Under the pieces are notes generated by a model. It saw only the letters and a list, made by a program, of their open reading frames with translations, made no database searches and had not been told where the DNA came from. This document shows, in pieces, positions 1 through 9,740 of a DNA stretch of 64,000 nucleotides; within the stretch, counting starts at the first letter, position 1; each line of letters starts with the position of its first letter. Made by a program: the position numbers and the translations under genes. Location: assembly GCA_947493455.1 (NCBI GenBank), contig CANLRB010000001.1, forward strand, positions 434,001-498,000, read 5' to 3'. This DNA comes from an uncultured Pseudoalteromonas sp. GTDB taxonomy: Bacteria; Pseudomonadota; Gammaproteobacteria; Enterobacterales; Alteromonadaceae.

Positions 1-249
1 GTGTACAGTGTTAATAATATCATGTTTATCAAACACTAAAATTTTTAAACCACTTGTGGCATAACTAAATTATGCGTGCGCTTTAGTTACGGATTAATCG
101 AGATAACACAATGTTTTTTAATATCGTCTAACAGTTAACGGCTAACTAACCAATAAATAGAACGGGCTATTTTTTTGTTAATCGGTGTTGTTTGGTGTTC
201 TTTTAGAATCATGTTCTAATAGATGAAAATCATTTAAATATACAAATCA

Positions 250-1386
250 ATGAAAGCTCCCCTTCATCGACAATATTTTGTTGGTATTATGTCTGGCACC
301 AGTGTCGACGCAATCGATGTTGCTCTGGTCGAAATAAAACACAATAAAACCGAGTTTATCGCCGCACTGGAAACCCCCTTTACAGCGCCTCTTAAATCAA
401 AGGTTTTGCAGTTAATCGAATCTCAACACAGTTCGTTACTCAATTTAGGCGAAATTGGCGTCGAACTTGCGATGGAATATGCAAGCGCAGTAAATGAGTT
501 ATTGAAACAAAACAGCCTTGACGCCGTCGATATTTTAGCAATAGGTTGTCATGGTCAAACGGTTTTTCATCACCCGCTCGGGAATTCTCCTTTTTCTACT
601 CAATTAGTGAATGCTAGCGTTTTAAGTCAAAAAACGGGGATTCATTGTATTCATAACTTTAGGGAAATGGATATTGCTGAAGGCGGGCAGGGCGCTCCGC
701 TCGTACCCCTTTTCCATAGCAGCTTATTGCCAACTCAGCAGGGAACTCAAGTTGTTGCCAACCTTGGTGGAATTGCAAATGTGTCAATTATAAATCCAAA
801 ACCTATTTATGGATTTGACACCGGACCGGGTAATACGTTAATCGACGTTTACGTTCAGACACACTGCAATGTTTCGTACGACAATCAAGGGCAGTTAGCC
901 CGTAGTGGTAATATTATAGCGACATTGCTACAACGATTACTGAAGGACGAATACTTTTCGCGTTCAGCGCCAAAAAGTACAGGGCGCGAATACTTCAACC
1001 TAGCTTGGTTGACGCCGTTTTTAGATAACTCCTATAGCCATGTCGATATTCTTGCAACCCTTGTCGAGCTCAGTGCAATTACGCTAACACAGAGTCTGTC
1101 ACATCTTCCTTCTGGACAGTTATCATTGTGCGGAGGAGGGGTTCGCAACACATATTTCATAGAACGAATTCAACATCACGCGACCGACTGGCAGGTCAGT
1201 TCCACCTCGGAACAAGGCATAAATAGTGACAGCATGGAGGCAATGGCCTTTGCGTGGCTTGCGTATCGCACGCTCACCGGACAATATGGAAATGATAAGC
1301 AAGTGACCGGTGCGGATCAGAATGTAGTACTCGGGCAAATAACAATAGCACCAAATCAGCGCTTTAATTACGGAGATATAGTATGA
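250..1386 (+). CDS. anmK: Anhydro-N-acetylmuramic acid kinase
   Basis: Cytoplasmic kinase of murein recycling that opens and phosphorylates 1,6-anhydro-MurNAc to MurNAc-6-phosphate. The N-terminal ATP-binding motif MSGTSVD is at residues 14-20. The conserved [37 protein letters not shown] and CGGGVRN blocks of the ASKHA-type family follow in order. The length of 378 residues is normal for the family. No clear ribosome-binding site precedes the ATG. The stop codon overlaps the start of the next gene (ATGA), so the two are probably translationally coupled. Identification is firm. Confidence 0.95.
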   Translation: MKAPLHRQYFVGIMSGTSVDAIDVALVEIKHNKTEFIAALETPFTAPLKSKVLQLIESQHSSLLNLGEIGVELAMEYASAVNELLKQNSLDAVDILAIGCHGQTVFHHPLGNSPFSTQLVNASVLSQKTGIHCIHNFREMDIAEGGQGAPLVPLFHSSLLPTQQGTQVVANLGGIANVSIINPKPIYGFDTGPGNTLIDVYVQTHCNVSYDNQGQLARSGNIIATLLQRLLKDEYFSRSAPKSTGREYFNLAWLTPFLDNSYSHVDILATLVELSAITLTQSLSHLPSGQLSLCGGGVRNTYFIERIQHHATDWQVSSTSEQGINSDSMEAMAFAWLAYRTLTGQYGNDKQVTGADQNVVLGQITIAPNQRFNYGDIV

Positions 1387-1829
1387 AAATTTGGGTTGAT
1401 GCCGACGCCTGTCCTGTCGCAATCAAAGAGATTATTTTTCGCGCTGCAACACGCACAAGAACCAACACCTGCCTTGTGGCAAACCATGCTATGCGTATTC
1501 CAAAGTCAGATGTAATTCAATTTTTACGCGTTGAATCTGGGTTCGATATTGCCGATAACGAAATAGTCAAACGCACCGAGCAACATGATTTGGTTATTAC
1601 GTCTGATATTCCACTTGCAGCGGAGGTAATTGAAAAGGGAGCGATTGCACTTAGCTCTCGTGGAGAACTCTTTACCAAAGACAATATCGGACCACGCTTA
1701 AATATGCGGGATTTTATGGACACCATGCGAGCCAGCGGTCTCGAAAGCTCTGGCCCGCCGCCACTGTCAAATACAGACAAACAAAATTTTGCAAACCATC
1801 TCGATCGCATATTAGCCCAGGCAAACTAA
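1383..1829 (+). CDS. UPF0178 (YaiI/YqxD, DUF188) family protein
   Basis: A 148-residue cytoplasmic protein of the YaiI/YqxD family, whose biochemical role is not established. The family signature WVDADACPV lies at residues 4-12. It is followed by an ITSDIPLA block and a SSRGELFT segment, which suit a PIN-like nuclease fold. The ATG overlaps the anmK stop by four bases, so it is the second gene of a two-gene operon. The family assignment is secure; the function is unknown. Confidence 0.9.
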   Translation: MKIWVDADACPVAIKEIIFRAATRTRTNTCLVANHAMRIPKSDVIQFLRVESGFDIADNEIVKRTEQHDLVITSDIPLAAEVIEKGAIALSSRGELFTKDNIGPRLNMRDFMDTMRASGLESSGPPPLSNTDKQNFANHLDRILAQAN

Positions 1830-2142
1830 CTGACATCACCCAAAACTAGTGCATGCAAGCACCCATATAGTGCATGCATGCCTGTGACTATTCATTCAAA
1901 ACCCCCTCTTTCCTTTATTATCAAGATGTTAAAAGGCAGTTTGAGCTGTTAGCAAATTGGCATGAGTATTTCATCTATCTTTTTGCAAAATTCAATAACG
2001 AAAGGAATAACCAATGAAATTGAAGCTACAGCAACTGACGCTCTGGTTTTATTTAGTTAGCAATTTAAATATTAGCCAGTGGGACATTGATTCGCCGCCT
2101 TTAAAACAAGCAGCAAATGACCCGATAAAGTAGGGCAGGGTA
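1830..2142. other. Intergenic stretch with a short direct repeat and one possible small ORF
   Basis: 313 bases between the UPF0178 gene and the end of the GGCT-like gene. It contains two near copies of TAGTGCATGCA at about 1848 and 1870. A 39-codon ORF at 2014-2133 is listed separately. No terminator with a clear T-run was seen after the UPF0178 gene. Confidence 0.4.
2014..2133 (+). CDS. Possible 39-residue small protein
   Basis: ATG at 2014 preceded by AAAGGA (2001-2006) at a spacing of 7 bases. The ORF reads 39 codons to a TAG at 2131 and is moderately hydrophobic near its N-terminus. It resembles nothing I recognise. The ribosome-binding site is the only positive evidence, so it may be fortuitous. 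Confidence 0.22.
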   Translation: MKLKLQQLTLWFYLVSNLNISQWDIDSPPLKQAANDPIK

Positions 2143-2538
2143 CTACGAACGCGATAGTTTCGTTTTAAAAAACTCAATGACAAAATTGGGATTAGGTTTA
2201 ACTTCGTTTGTAGCGGCGTAAATCCAGCACGCCAAGCCATCGAGCGTGTGACTCTTTATTCGGGTATATTGTTCCACTTCGTAACTATCTGCAAGCAGAA
2301 GCTCTTCGTCACTGAGTTCAAAACAGGTTCCAGACACTTGATCCGCTTTTTTACCTGTGAAATGTAAAATAGGATGCCGATCTGAACCACTTTGCTCAAT
2401 CACTTTTTGATCAGAGATAACTGTTTCTGACAAAGTGTAACCCGCAAGGATTGCCGGTTCTCCAGACAACTCACGGCCAAAATTAGCAATTTGTACTTCT
2501 TTTTGTTGCAATGTACCGTACGAAAACAACAATGCCAT
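2143..2538 (-). CDS. Gamma-glutamylcyclotransferase-like (AIG2/GGCT fold) protein
   Basis: Small cytoplasmic protein of the GGCT-like superfamily, which acts on gamma-glutamyl amines or peptides. With the chosen start the substrate-loop motif YGTLQ is at residues 7-11. The likely catalytic glutamate lies in the DSYE motif in the C-terminal half. The reading frame can be extended to 2574. The internal ATG at 2538 is preferred because a GGAG lies 9 bases upstream and it places YGTLQ at the usual position. It is transcribed divergently from the next gene. The exact substrate is unknown. Confidence 0.75.
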   Translation of the reverse strand: MALLFSYGTLQQKEVQIANFGRELSGEPAILAGYTLSETVISDQKVIEQSGSDRHPILHFTGKKADQVSGTCFELSDEELLLADSYEVEQYTRIKSHTLDGLACWIYAATNEVKPNPNFVIEFFKTKLSRS

Positions 2539-2612
2539 AGCGAATAACTCCGAATTAGTGCTAGCATATTGCAACGACGAAAGCTCTCTTGTAACTTTGA
2601 CTGCAATACGGT

Positions 2613-3155
2613 ATGAATCTCGATATAATTGGTTTAGGCGACATCAACTATCAAATCGCTTTCTATGTTGAACATACACCGCCCAGTGTATACTATCAAC
2701 ACTTAAGCCAAATTGAACCGCTGCAAGATCAACAAATTGCTTGGTTCGGCAATGAGTTTGGCAATGGCTGGCGCAAGCAATTTAACGTATATGCAAAATT
2801 TATTTATCAATTAGCGCAACCCGATTTATGCAATACGAAACAAATTGCTAGCTGGCAAGCATATAGAGACAGTCTGTTGTTAAAGAAAAACTCAGGTACA
2901 GCGCTCCTGTTTAGCCCGCCTAATTTAGAGAATCAACATGCTATCCACATTATCGCGGGCCGCACTTATGCGCGCCAACTAATCAGTACACACAAGATCA
3001 CAGCCAATTTAGAGTGGTTAAATGACGAATTTGCGATTGATAAAGCGAACAACTTAATTGTGTCTCCATTTTTAGATTACCGCCAATTATCCAATATTAA
3101 GATTGAGAAATTAGTCTCATTAGTTACAGTTCTGCGACAACAAAATAAAACGTAA
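2613..3155 (+). CDS. Uncharacterised 180-residue protein
   Basis: Hydrophilic, probably cytoplasmic protein with no signal peptide or membrane segment. It contains aromatic-rich stretches (FGNEFGNGW, YAKFIYQLA) and a conserved-looking central IIAGRTYARQL segment. I do not recognise a functional motif. It may belong to an uncharacterised gammaproteobacterial family. It stands alone, divergent from the GGCT-like gene. Length and codon use are consistent with a real gene. Confidence 0.65.
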   Translation: MNLDIIGLGDINYQIAFYVEHTPPSVYYQHLSQIEPLQDQQIAWFGNEFGNGWRKQFNVYAKFIYQLAQPDLCNTKQIASWQAYRDSLLLKKNSGTALLFSPPNLENQHAIHIIAGRTYARQLISTHKITANLEWLNDEFAIDKANNLIVSPFLDYRQLSNIKIEKLVSLVTVLRQQNKT

Positions 3156-3324
3156 GAATATGTTAAAAGTACTGCGATTTGTGAGTTTTTGACTATGCTT
3201 ACTATGAAAGCCGTAGTGTTGGGTAATTAGGGCCCTCTACAGCGCGTGTCTCGTGCTTTAGACAAGACTGCGACTTTTTCCACTTTATGGTTACGGAAAT
3301 GCAATGGTGGTGAATAGTTAGTAT

Positions 3325-5439
3325 ATGGAAAAATTTACGCTTAGTCCCGAGCACGTGTTAGACAATGCCCCTACAGGAATTTTTATAGCGGGTAAAAACG
3401 GCGAGTGCACCTATACCAACAAAGCATTACAAAATTTACTCGGGTTATCGTATGAAAACAGCCTTGGAGTAGGTTATACCGAGAACTTTCACCCAGATGA
3501 TAAAGCCGTTGTTATAAAACATTGGCACGATTGTGTAGCCAAAAAAAAAGTATTCAAAAGTACCTTTCGAATCGGCAGCGGGCCCGAACCTAAACTCATT
3601 GTAGTGCTCGCTGAACCGCTTTTTTCAGATAATAAAAAACTCCTTGGTTATGTGGGCTCAGTGGACGATATTTCCGAATTAAATGACGTTCAACAAGCAC
3701 TTCGACTCAGTCAACAGCGCTATGAACTGGCGGCTAAAGGCGCTAGCGCCGGAATATGGGACTGGAATATTGACTCAGACGAAGTCTATTATTCAGTTAA
3801 ATTTACCGATTTATTAGGCTTTGATAACCTCACGTTTGGCAACGAATGGGAATCGTTTTCTGAGCAAATCCATCCTGAAGACAGAGACTTATTTAACTTA
3901 TCTATTAGCCAGCACTTTAACGACCCATTTGAAGTGCTCGATTTTGAGTGTCGTATTTTTAGTGCTAAGCAGCACGAATTATGGGTTCATATTGTCGGTG
4001 AAGCAATTCGTGATAAACAAGGGATTCCGCATAGAATGGTCGGTTCAATTACAGATGTGACCGACAAAAAACAGTCACAACAAGTGATTTGGCACCAAGC
4101 AAATTTCGACGCTTTGACGCAATTGCCTAATCGAAACATGTTTACCGATAGACTCAATCAAGAAATTATAAAAGGCAAGCGAACAGGCGACAAATTTGCA
4201 CTGTTGTTTATCGACTTAGATCATTTTAAAGAGGTTAATGACACCCTAGGTCACAATGCGGGTGACTTATTACTGGTTGAAGTAGCAGAACGACTGCGCC
4301 TTATTTTAAGACAATCTGATACGGTCGCTCGAATTGGTGGCGACGAATTCACAGCGTTATTAACCAATATAGACTCCGTTGAATCGGTTGAGCATATTGC
4401 AGCCAAACTCATTGAAACAATTGAGTTACCATTTTTTATTCATGGCGAATCCATTTTTATCTCAGCCAGTATCGGTATTACTTTTTTTCCAGAACACAGT
4501 GAAAAAATGGATGAACTTTTGCGGTTTGCAGATCAGGCAATGTACTTGTCAAAGGAAGAAGGGCGGAAACAATATCGTCACTTTTCTCGCAGACTACAAG
4601 AAAAAGCAGACCGTGCTCATCGCCTAAGCCAAGAACTCAGGCTCGCAATTATCGAGCAACAGTTTGAGGTACTGTATCAGCCGATTTATAACATCAGTAA
4701 ACAAGCGGTCACGAAAGCTGAAGCGTTAATCCGCTGGCATCATCCGGATATGGGCATGATAAGCCCTGCGGACTTTATTCCTATCGCAGAGACATCAGGC
4801 GTGATTGCAGATATTGGAGATTGGGTATTTAAATGTGCGGCGTCTCAAGTTAAGCAATGGCAAGCAAAATTTAACAAGGAGTTTGAAATTAGCGTAAACC
4901 GTTCACCGGCGCAGTTTCAAAGTGCACTTGAACATCACGACAGAGTTTGGTTCAACAAACTCGAAGAACTCAGTATAGAAAAAGGGATTTGTATTGAGAT
5001 TACCGAAGGGCTGCTGCTTGATGACAATCAATCGGTGAAAGAAAAATTGTCCGCCTTTCAACGAGCTGGCATGTCTATTTCACTTGACGATTTTGGCACT
5101 GGCTACGCAGCTCTTTCATACCTCACCAAATTTTCGATAGATTACCTAAAAATTGACCGCGCATTCGTAATGAATATTGAGTCGTCAGAACAAAACAAAG
5201 CTTTATGCGAAGCAATTATTGTTATGGCACATAAACTTGGACTTAAAGTCATTGCTGAAGGGGTCGAAACAACACGCCAGCTCGATTTTCTAGCCAATGC
5301 AGGGTGCGATTTTGCGCAAGGATACCTCATTTCAAAACCAATTTCTGCTGAGCTATTCGAGCAAGAACTCACGTCTTGTGATCCGTTTAATATGCGTCAC
5401 CACTTTGCTCTTGCGGTACAAGCTTCATTAAGTTTTTAA
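3325..5439 (+). CDS. PAS-PAS-GGDEF-EAL cyclic-di-GMP signalling protein
   Basis: A 704-residue cytoplasmic sensor that may make and break cyclic di-GMP. Two PAS domains (about residues 8-125 and 128-250) are followed by a diguanylate cyclase domain. Its GGDEF motif is intact at 338-342, and an inhibitory I-site RQSD lies at 329-332. A phosphodiesterase domain has EAL at 466-468, then EITE, DDFGTGY at 588-594, KIDR and EGVET. Both active sites therefore look intact. No transmembrane segment is seen, so the input is probably intracellular (redox, light or ligand). The stop overlaps the end of the convergent AraC gene by four bases. The start has no obvious ribosome-binding site. Confidence 0.92.
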   Translation: MEKFTLSPEHVLDNAPTGIFIAGKNGECTYTNKALQNLLGLSYENSLGVGYTENFHPDDKAVVIKHWHDCVAKKKVFKSTFRIGSGPEPKLIVVLAEPLFSDNKKLLGYVGSVDDISELNDVQQALRLSQQRYELAAKGASAGIWDWNIDSDEVYYSVKFTDLLGFDNLTFGNEWESFSEQIHPEDRDLFNLSISQHFNDPFEVLDFECRIFSAKQHELWVHIVGEAIRDKQGIPHRMVGSITDVTDKKQSQQVIWHQANFDALTQLPNRNMFTDRLNQEIIKGKRTGDKFALLFIDLDHFKEVNDTLGHNAGDLLLVEVAERLRLILRQSDTVARIGGDEFTALLTNIDSVESVEHIAAKLIETIELPFFIHGESIFISASIGITFFPEHSEKMDELLRFADQAMYLSKEEGRKQYRHFSRRLQEKADRAHRLSQELRLAIIEQQFEVLYQPIYNISKQAVTKAEALIRWHHPDMGMISPADFIPIAETSGVIADIGDWVFKCAASQVKQWQAKFNKEFEISVNRSPAQFQSALEHHDRVWFNKLEELSIEKGICIEITEGLLLDDNQSVKEKLSAFQRAGMSISLDDFGTGYAALSYLTKFSIDYLKIDRAFVMNIESSEQNKALCEAIIVMAHKLGLKVIAEGVETTRQLDFLANAGCDFAQGYLISKPISAELFEQELTSCDPFNMRHHFALAVQASLSF

Positions 5440-6413
5440 CCAAATAGTTTTTTTCTGACAAGTAAACGATAGTCACTCGGTGTTTGACTAAAATGCTTTT
5501 TAAACAATCGTGTTAAATGCCCTTGGTCAAGATAACCGACGGCGATTGCGATTTCTTGTAGACTAAGATCTGATGCTCCCAATAAATCTTTTGCCGCTTC
5601 GAGTCGTACTTGTTGCCAATATTGCATTGCAGTCATACCAGTTGCCGCTTTAAATCGTCGTGTGAACGAGCGCTGTGAAAGGCCAAACTGAGTTGCCACC
5701 TCAACTAATGAGCTCTCGGCAGATAAGTTATTCTTTAGCCAAAACTGGATTTGAGCAATAAGTTCATCCGCATGGCGATCGGCTGCACCTTCCAGATAAC
5801 GCTGTTCTTCATAGGGTTTTCGAATTTCATGAGAGAAATTTCGCTCAACATGTTGTGCAGCCTCGCGACCATAGTTAACAGCAATAATGTGAACGATAAT
5901 ATCGGCTAGCGAATTGAGGCTTGCTGCACAATACATTCGCTCTGACTGAGTAATAAAATATTCTGCTTTTAAGTCTACCAATGGATAATTACGTTTAAAC
6001 TGCTCGGCATAGTGCCAATGCGTTGTCGCTGGTCGATGATCTAATAGACCAGCCTCAGCTAAAAAGCAATTTCCAGTACCCACACCGATAATCGTCGCCC
6101 CTTGATCCCAACGCGCTTTGAGCCAGCTTACTAACTCATAATGCTGTTTCACAACCGGTCTTGGATTTCGCCAAATGCTCGGGACGATAACTAAATCACT
6201 TTCATCAATATCAACAACCGCTTGGTCTGGCTGTAAGTTAAGCCCTGCGCGACTCGGAACGCTCTGCCGGTTTTTTGCAACCAGTTGTATGTTCATTGCA
6301 GGCATCCCCCGTTTGTGTCTAAGCGCGAAGGCTTCGCCAGCTTTAAGCATCTCGATTGGCAATGTTAAGCTCGTCGCGAGTACATGCGGGTAGAGCAATA
6401 AGTGCACATTCAT
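5436..6413 (-). CDS. GlxA-family AraC transcriptional regulator (DJ-1/PfpI plus HTH)
   Basis: A 325-residue regulator. The N-terminal two thirds form a DJ-1/PfpI-like sensor domain with the nucleophile-elbow cysteine in GVGTGNCFLAEAG. The C-terminal 100 residues are an AraC-type double helix-turn-helix (FGLSQRSFTRRFK, then IAVGYLDQGHLTRLFKKHF). The gene is divergent from fabY. The shared 133-bp spacer contains two direct TGGCCA half-sites 21 bp apart, which suits an AraC-type operator. Control of fabY and itself is therefore likely but unproven. The ligand is unknown. Confidence 0.88.
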   Translation of the reverse strand: MNVHLLLYPHVLATSLTLPIEMLKAGEAFALRHKRGMPAMNIQLVAKNRQSVPSRAGLNLQPDQAVVDIDESDLVIVPSIWRNPRPVVKQHYELVSWLKARWDQGATIIGVGTGNCFLAEAGLLDHRPATTHWHYAEQFKRNYPLVDLKAEYFITQSERMYCAASLNSLADIIVHIIAVNYGREAAQHVERNFSHEIRKPYEEQRYLEGAADRHADELIAQIQFWLKNNLSAESSLVEVATQFGLSQRSFTRRFKAATGMTAMQYWQQVRLEAAKDLLGASDLSLQEIAIAVGYLDQGHLTRLFKKHFSQTPSDYRLLVRKKLFG

Positions 6414-6444
6414 TTATAACCTTAATCATCTGACCAGTCTCTTT

Positions 6445-6471
6445 TGGCCAATTAGACCAAACATATGGCCA
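6445..6471. promoter_or_regulatory. Putative AraC-type operator: two TGGCCA direct half-sites
   Basis: TGGCCA occurs at 6445-6450 and 6466-6471, exactly 21 bp apart (two helical turns), between the AraC-type regulator and fabY. A related TGACCA lies at 6431. Spacing and orientation match sites bound by AraC-family proteins, but no binding is demonstrated. Confidence 0.4.
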
Positions 6472-6546
6472 TTTAAACACATTTTACTATCTTAATACCA
6501 CATACACTGCAAGCAGTTTGAAATTTAGATTGAATAAAGGGTTATC

Positions 6547-8445
6547 ATGACTGCGTTACCAATAGTCGTTGGCATGGGTGGTATCAATGCCGCAGGTCGC
6601 ACATCTTTTCATCAAGGGTTCAGAAGAATTGTACTCGATAAACTAACGGCGGAAGCGCGACAAGAAACCTTTGTTGGTTTAGCTACGTTGATGAATTTAG
6701 TTAAATATGATGGCCAACAATTTATAGATTCACATGGTAATGCGATTGATGCTAATCAAATCGAGTCGACTTTTGGCCAGCAGATTTTAGATGGTACTTT
6801 AATTCGTAAAATTGAATCTTCATGTTTTGATGTCGATGCAACCCATTGGCATCAAAAAATGACCTTGCAAGCAACAGAAGGTACTGAACTAACATTTACA
6901 ACTAAAGCAAAAACCCTTCCAGTGCCATTACCACGAACTTGGCAAGTAGAAGAGCAAGAAAAAGGTATAGTCAAAGTAACGGTGCCAGACCTTATCGAAG
7001 TTAAACATGATAGCCATCGCGATAATCCGATCAAAGCAGCAGGTCAATTTCCGACAGGTTTTGAGCCAGCCAAGCTATACAATAGTCGCTATCAACCAAG
7101 AGGCCTACAAGCAACAATTTTTGCAGCAACAGATGCAATAAGGTCAATGGGCATTGATTGGGAGGATGTACTGGCCGTTGTTGAACCCGACCGAATTGGC
7201 ACCTACTCTGCATCGGTTGCAGGCCAAATGCAGGACGAGGCATTCGGTGGCATGATGAACAATCGCTTGAAAGGTGAACGTGTTAGCACTAAAAACCTTG
7301 CTTTGGGTTTGAACACCATGTCGACTGATTTTATCAATGCTTACGTAACTGGCAATGTAGGCACAACATTCACCACATCAGGAGCCTGTGCCACGTTCTT
7401 ATATAACTTACGCTCAGCAGTTCAAGATATTCAAGCTGGTCGTATCCGAGTCGCTATTGTAGGTAGTGTAGACTGTGCAATCACTCCTGAAATTGTTGAA
7501 GGCTTCGGCAACATGAGCGCACTTGCGAATGTTGAAGGGCTTAAAAAATTAGATAACGTCGAACAACCTGACCTACGCCGCACAAGTCGTCCATTTGGTG
7601 AAAACTGCGGCTTTACCATAGGTGAAGGCGCCCAATTTGCAGTATTAATGGATGACGCACTTGCGCTTGAACTCGGTGCTGAAATCATGGGTGCCGTACC
7701 AGATGTATTCGTTAATGCCGATGGGATAAAGAAATCAATCACAGCGCCCGGTCCTGGCAACTATATAACGATGGCTAAATCAGTCGCATTGGCACAATCT
7801 ATTCTTGGTGAAGAAGCAGTGCAAAATCGTAGCTATATTCTTGCGCACGGTTCGAGTACACCTCAAAACCGAGTCACCGAATCGCTGATCTACCATAGAA
7901 TCGCAGAAACATTTAGCATCGAAGATTGGAAAGTAGCTGCGCCAAAAGCCTATGTAGGACATACAATCGGTCCTGCGAGTGGCGACCAAATGGCCATGGC
8001 ATTGGGTATTTTTAGCCACAATATTATGCCAGGTATTACGACAATAAATGCCGTTGCAGATGATGTTTACGATGCACATTTAGATATTAGAACTGACCAC
8101 TATCACTGTGAACCTATGGATATCGCCTTTATTAATTCGAAAGGCTTTGGTGGCAATAATGCAACCGCAACCATGTTTTCGCCTCAAGTAACACTCGATA
8201 TGCTAAGTAAGCGCTATGGTTCAGACACCATGGCTAAATACAACGAAAAGCGCATCGTGACAAAAGAAAAACAGCAACAATATGAACAGCAAGCCAATTT
8301 AGGAAACTACCAATTGATATATAAATTTGGTCAAGGCATGATTGATGAAAGCCAAATTGAACTCAGCACAGACTCAATGTCCATCCCTGGCTTTAAACAA
8401 TCTGTGATGCTTGATATTGAAAACCCTTTTGATGATATGGTGTAA
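6547..8445 (+). CDS. fabY: Beta-ketoacyl-ACP synthase, FabY type
   Basis: A 632-residue condensing enzyme. Length and N-terminus (GMGGINAAGR, FRRIVLDKL) resemble Pseudomonas aeruginosa FabY, which starts fatty acid synthesis by condensing acetyl-CoA with malonyl-ACP. The thiolase-fold Cys-His-His triad is visible: C281 in SGACATF, H434 in AHGSSTPQNR and H472 in VGHTIGPASGDQ. AAAGG lies before the ATG. A strong terminator follows, so the gene is monocistronic. The divergent AraC regulator may control it. A role in ordinary fatty acid synthesis or as a specialised synthase cannot be separated from sequence alone. Confidence 0.82.
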   Translation: MTALPIVVGMGGINAAGRTSFHQGFRRIVLDKLTAEARQETFVGLATLMNLVKYDGQQFIDSHGNAIDANQIESTFGQQILDGTLIRKIESSCFDVDATHWHQKMTLQATEGTELTFTTKAKTLPVPLPRTWQVEEQEKGIVKVTVPDLIEVKHDSHRDNPIKAAGQFPTGFEPAKLYNSRYQPRGLQATIFAATDAIRSMGIDWEDVLAVVEPDRIGTYSASVAGQMQDEAFGGMMNNRLKGERVSTKNLALGLNTMSTDFINAYVTGNVGTTFTTSGACATFLYNLRSAVQDIQAGRIRVAIVGSVDCAITPEIVEGFGNMSALANVEGLKKLDNVEQPDLRRTSRPFGENCGFTIGEGAQFAVLMDDALALELGAEIMGAVPDVFVNADGIKKSITAPGPGNYITMAKSVALAQSILGEEAVQNRSYILAHGSSTPQNRVTESLIYHRIAETFSIEDWKVAAPKAYVGHTIGPASGDQMAMALGIFSHNIMPGITTINAVADDVYDAHLDIRTDHYHCEPMDIAFINSKGFGGNNATATMFSPQVTLDMLSKRYGSDTMAKYNEKRIVTKEKQQQYEQQANLGNYQLIYKFGQGMIDESQIELSTDSMSIPGFKQSVMLDIENPFDDMV

Positions 8446-8472
8446 AGCAAATAAAAATCTTATCATCTCCAA

Positions 8473-8496
8473 AAGGCGCTATTAAGCGCCTTTTTA
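8473..8496 (+). terminator. Rho-independent terminator of fabY
   Basis: Stem AAGGCGCT / AGCGCCTT with an ATTA loop, followed by a T-run. It begins 28 bases after the fabY stop. Confidence 0.85.
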
Positions 8497-8499
8497 CTT

Positions 8500-8516
8500 T
8501 GTAAAGGGGATTTACA
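8500..8516. repeat. 17-bp palindrome TGTAAA-N5-TTTACA, copy 1
   Basis: Exact TGTAAA-GGGGA-TTTACA in the fabY to transglycosylase spacer, just after the fabY terminator. It is one of five exact copies in the window. It is either a centromere-like site for the nearby ParB or an operator; see findings. Confidence 0.6.
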
Positions 8517-8665
8517 CATACCAGTACATGCATGACCTTATTTGCCATAACATGGCTTTCCTAAAATCCCACATTACATTTTGTTAATATTTGTTAATAA
8601 AACAGTTGAAAAGTTACGCAATGTCGCCATAATTAGGACATCACGTAGCAGTAATTAAATACACC

Positions 8666-9292
8666 ATGAAGCAGACACTATCGCTGTCTATTGGCATTTT
8701 TTGTTTGTCCTTGACAACTCAAGTCAATGCCAAAAAAGACCCGACAATTTATCAATATATTCAAAGCAATGGTGTTATTGCATTTACCGACCGAAAACCG
8801 GTAGAGCATAGTTATACTGTTTATCGCACAGGGTGCTATGCGTGCTCTGTTAGAAGTCAATTAAATTGGCACAAAATGCCCCTCTACACGAATAAATTCG
8901 TTGCAGAAATAGGGCAAGCCAGCAAAGAATACAATATTGACCCGGCACTTTTACGAGCCGTTATCCACGCAGAATCTTCGTTTAGAGCGAATATACGATC
9001 TAAGAAAGGGGCGATTGGGTTAATGCAATTAATGCCCGGCACCGCAGCGGAGCTCGGTATCAAAAACCCAAAAAATGCAGGTCAAAATATCCGTGGCGGA
9101 GCAAAGTACATGGCAAAGCTACTAGCAAAGTTTCGCGGTAATATTCGTCTAGCAACCGCAGCATATAATGCGGGGCCAGGCGCAGTCTCTCGCCATAAAG
9201 GAATTCCGCCATTTGCTGAAACGAAAGCATACGTTGAACGAGTTGGAATTTTACATAATAGATATAGGTTAGCGCTCAATAGTACAACTTAA
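8666..9292 (+). CDS. Lytic transglycosylase, SLT family 1, secreted
   Basis: Periplasmic murein hydrolase that cleaves the MurNAc-GlcNAc bond with formation of 1,6-anhydro-MurNAc. A signal peptide ends near NAKK at residue 23. A short DUF4124-like segment (YIQSNGVIAFTDRKP) precedes the SLT domain. The catalytic glutamate is E103 in HAESSF, followed by GLMQLMPGTA and AAYNAGPGAV. At 208 residues it is a minimal MltE/Slt-like enzyme. Two cysteines (CYAC) near residue 55 may form a disulphide. It fits with anmK, which recycles its product, though the genes are not adjacent. Confidence 0.9.
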   Translation: MKQTLSLSIGIFCLSLTTQVNAKKDPTIYQYIQSNGVIAFTDRKPVEHSYTVYRTGCYACSVRSQLNWHKMPLYTNKFVAEIGQASKEYNIDPALLRAVIHAESSFRANIRSKKGAIGLMQLMPGTAAELGIKNPKNAGQNIRGGAKYMAKLLAKFRGNIRLATAAYNAGPGAVSRHKGIPPFAETKAYVERVGILHNRYRLALNSTT

Positions 9293-9326
9293 ACAATTTA
9301 AATTTATATAATAAGAACAATAAACA

Positions 9327-9722
9327 ATGATTAGAAAAACAATACTTGCGGCTTTTACACTAATCGGTATGCAGTGTTACGCATCAGAAAAATTGAATTT
9401 ACAGTACCAATGGCAGTTAACGGGACTATCCGAAAAACATAATCATAAAATAGAAAAGAGTATCGACACTCAAATTGCCAACAATCAGCGAATTACGTTT
9501 GATGCGCAGCCATTTAAGCTGGATATTTCGATAAAAACACTTTCAGATAAAAACTTTAAATTAAATCTTGAGTTACTCGAATACGGCGAAGGCAATGATG
9601 CGAGTAGAATAATACAGCGTCAGCAATTGCAAAAAACAGGAAGACTAAATCAGGAACAATCGATTATGTTTATTTTTGGCGACTATCAGTTCGATAGCCG
9701 AATAAATGCAGGGACCTTGTAA
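9327..9722 (+). CDS. Putative periplasmic protein, unknown function
   Basis: A 131-residue protein with a typical signal peptide (MIRKTILAAFTLIGMQCYA, cleavage after about residue 19). The mature part is polar and looks beta-rich, with no motif I recognise. It begins 35 bp after the transglycosylase stop on the same strand, so co-transcription is plausible. Confidence 0.6.
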   Translation: MIRKTILAAFTLIGMQCYASEKLNLQYQWQLTGLSEKHNHKIEKSIDTQIANNQRITFDAQPFKLDISIKTLSDKNFKLNLELLEYGEGNDASRIIQRQQLQKTGRLNQEQSIMFIFGDYQFDSRINAGTL

Positions 9723-9740
9723 GTAATAGTCCCCACTAAA

